Of a stretch of DNA of 64,000 bases, positions 62,936-64,000 are shown one piece after another (within the stretch, counting starts at the first letter, position 1; each line of letters begins with the position of its first letter). The position numbers were made by a program, and so were the translations under genes. The DNA lies in the NCBI RefSeq assembly GCF_009498035.1, contig NZ_CP034550.1, positions 8,866,001 to 8,930,000 of the forward strand, written 5' to 3'. Under the pieces are notes generated by a model. That model was not told the DNA's origin. It did no database searches and was given only the letters and a program-made list of their open reading frames with translations. The stretch comes from Saccharothrix syringae (GTDB taxonomy: Bacteria; Actinomycetota; Actinomycetes; Mycobacteriales; Pseudonocardiaceae).

Positions 62936-64000
62936 TCAGTACGAGAAAGGCCAGGTGCGCCAGTAGTTGCGGACGCGCACCCAAATCCCGAACAGGCCGC
63001 GCGGCTCGACGATCAGGAACACCACGATCAGCAGCCCGTAGAGCACCGCCTCGACCTGGAACACGGTCACCGCGCCGGTCGGCTCGGCGCTGATGAACGG
63101 CAGCACCCCGGGCAGCTCCCGGGTGATGCGCGGCAGCAGCGTGATGAACAGGGCGCCCATGACCGCCCCGGAGATCGTGCCCGCGCCCCCGATGAGCACC
63201 ATGGCGATGTACTGCACCGACAGCAGCAGCCCGAACGAGCCGGGGTCGAAGAACCCGTTGACCACGAACAGCAGCGAGCCCGCCACCCCGGCGTAGAACG
63301 AGGACACCGCGAACGCCAGCGCCTTGTACCGGGTCGGGTCGACGCCGATGACCGCCGCGGCGAGGTCCCGGTCCCGCACCGCCGCGAACGCCCGCCCGAC
63401 CCGCGACCGCACGAGGTTCCGCGCGAGCACGCCGAACAGCACCAGCAGCACGAGCATCAGCAGGTAGAGCTGCTGCGGCGCGGTGAACAGCGCCGACGCC
63501 CGGTCCAGCCGCACCCCGAACAGCTCGGGCACCGCCGCGGGCCGCCCGATGCCCGGCCCGCCGGTCAGCGACGTCCACTCGCGGAACACGTGCTCGCCCA
63601 GGAACACCAGCCCGAGCGTGACGATCGCCAGGTACAGCCCGCGCAGCCGCACCGCCAGCGGCGCCACCAGCAGCCCGGCCAGCCCGGCGACCAGGCCGGA
63701 GGCGAGCAGCCACACCGGCAGCGACGTCACGCCGAACCCGAGCACCCGGCCGTCCGGGTCGCCCGACAGCGCCGCGCCGGTGTAGGCGCCGATGGCCAGG
63801 AAGAACGCGTGCCCCAGCGACACCTGCCCCGCGTACCCGGTGACGATGTTGAGCCCGATCGCGCCGATGGCCGCGACGAACCCGGTGGCCAGCAGCACCA
63901 GCAGGTCGTCGGTGACCAGGAACGGCACCAGCGCCGCGAACAGCACCAGCGCGCCGGTCCCGACCCGCTTGGGCCGCGTGTTCAGGAAAGCGCTGTCCTG
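62936..64000 (-). CDS. livM: Branched-chain amino-acid ABC permease LivM (5' end beyond window)
   Basis: About 354 residues are visible; the frame is open to the right edge, so the N-terminus is missing. It has about nine membrane segments with the LivM signatures GLNIVTGYAGQVSLGHAFFL and AVRDRDLAAAVIGVDPTRYK, and VLIGGAGTISGAVMGAL. It is one of the two permease subunits of a HAAT-type ABC importer; LivH and the ATPases are probably located further right. It precedes the binding-protein gene in the operon. Confidence 0.93.
   Translation of the reverse strand, partial: QDSAFLNTRPKRVGTGALVLFAALVPFLVTDDLLVLLATGFVAAIGAIGLNIVTGYAGQVSLGHAFFLAIGAYTGAALSGDPDGRVLGFGVTSLPVWLLASGLVAGLAGLLVAPLAVRLRGLYLAIVTLGLVFLGEHVFREWTSLTGGPGIGRPAAVPELFGVRLDRASALFTAPQQLYLLMLVLLVLFGVLARNLVRSRVGRAFAAVRDRDLAAAVIGVDPTRYKALAFAVSSFYAGVAGSLLFVVNGFFDPGSFGLLLSVQYIAMVLIGGAGTISGAVMGALFITLLPRITRELPGVLPFISAEPTGAVTVFQVEAVLYGLLIVVFLIVEPRGLFGIWVRVRNYWRTWPFSY

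Overview
The window is chromosomal DNA from a high-GC actinomycete, most likely a member of the Pseudonocardiales (Saccharothrix/Actinosynnema/Lentzea-like; inferred, not proven). Reasons: extreme G/C bias at third codon positions, many GTG starts and apparently leaderless genes, WhiB and SigF-type regulators, and the gcvH-garA-ftsR-DUF151-MerR-gcvP gene order that is also found in mycobacteria.

Layout. 1-8.4 kb: an LmbU-family regulator cut by the left edge, an ECF sigma factor with its CU044_5270 partner, a zinc-ribbon protein, an MFS exporter, a putative 3-methyladenine glycosylase, a solute-binding/VWA fusion, and a WYL regulator divergent from a DUF3224 gene. 8.4-16.9 kb: the glycine-cleavage and GarA block, with a tandem glycine riboswitch in front of gcvP. 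17.3-19.9 kb: a SigF-type partner-switching module (STAS antagonist, ATPase-STAS fusion, anti-sigma, sigma) ended by a strong terminator. 20.2-33.2 kb: mixed metabolic and regulatory genes (WhiB3/WhiD-type, F420 oxidoreductase, M50 peptidase, aldo/keto reductase, DUF4383, methyltransferase, quinone oxidoreductase, ECF/anti-sigma pair, DUF1996 lipoprotein, TetR, PHP, radical SAM). Two of these genes have MerR-type promoters with 19-bp spacers.

33.3-57.5 kb is the notable part: a contractile injection system (CIS/eCIS) locus. A soluble histidine kinase, its response regulator and a LuxR protein with a degenerate receiver precede it. The structural genes lie on the minus strand, mostly with 4-bp stop/start overlaps: Pvc16-like cap, AAA+ ATPase, DUF4157, then sheath, inner tube, small proteins, a 788-residue low-complexity protein, second tube, LysM, VgrG-like spike, PAAR tip, gp25, baseplate J, tail protein I, a zinc-ribbon/transmembrane/discoidin protein, a secreted TolB-VWA protein and a membrane protein with a coiled coil. 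A PfkB kinase sits inside on the opposite strand. No tail fibre and no obvious tape measure is seen. The gene set resembles the Streptomyces CIS loci rather than a prophage.

57.7-64 kb: a small membrane protein, a catalase, an NLR-like NB-ARC/TPR protein with an N-terminal RHIM-like motif and an in-frame amber stop near its end, and the start of a branched-chain amino-acid-type ABC transporter (binding protein and LivM) that continues past the right edge.
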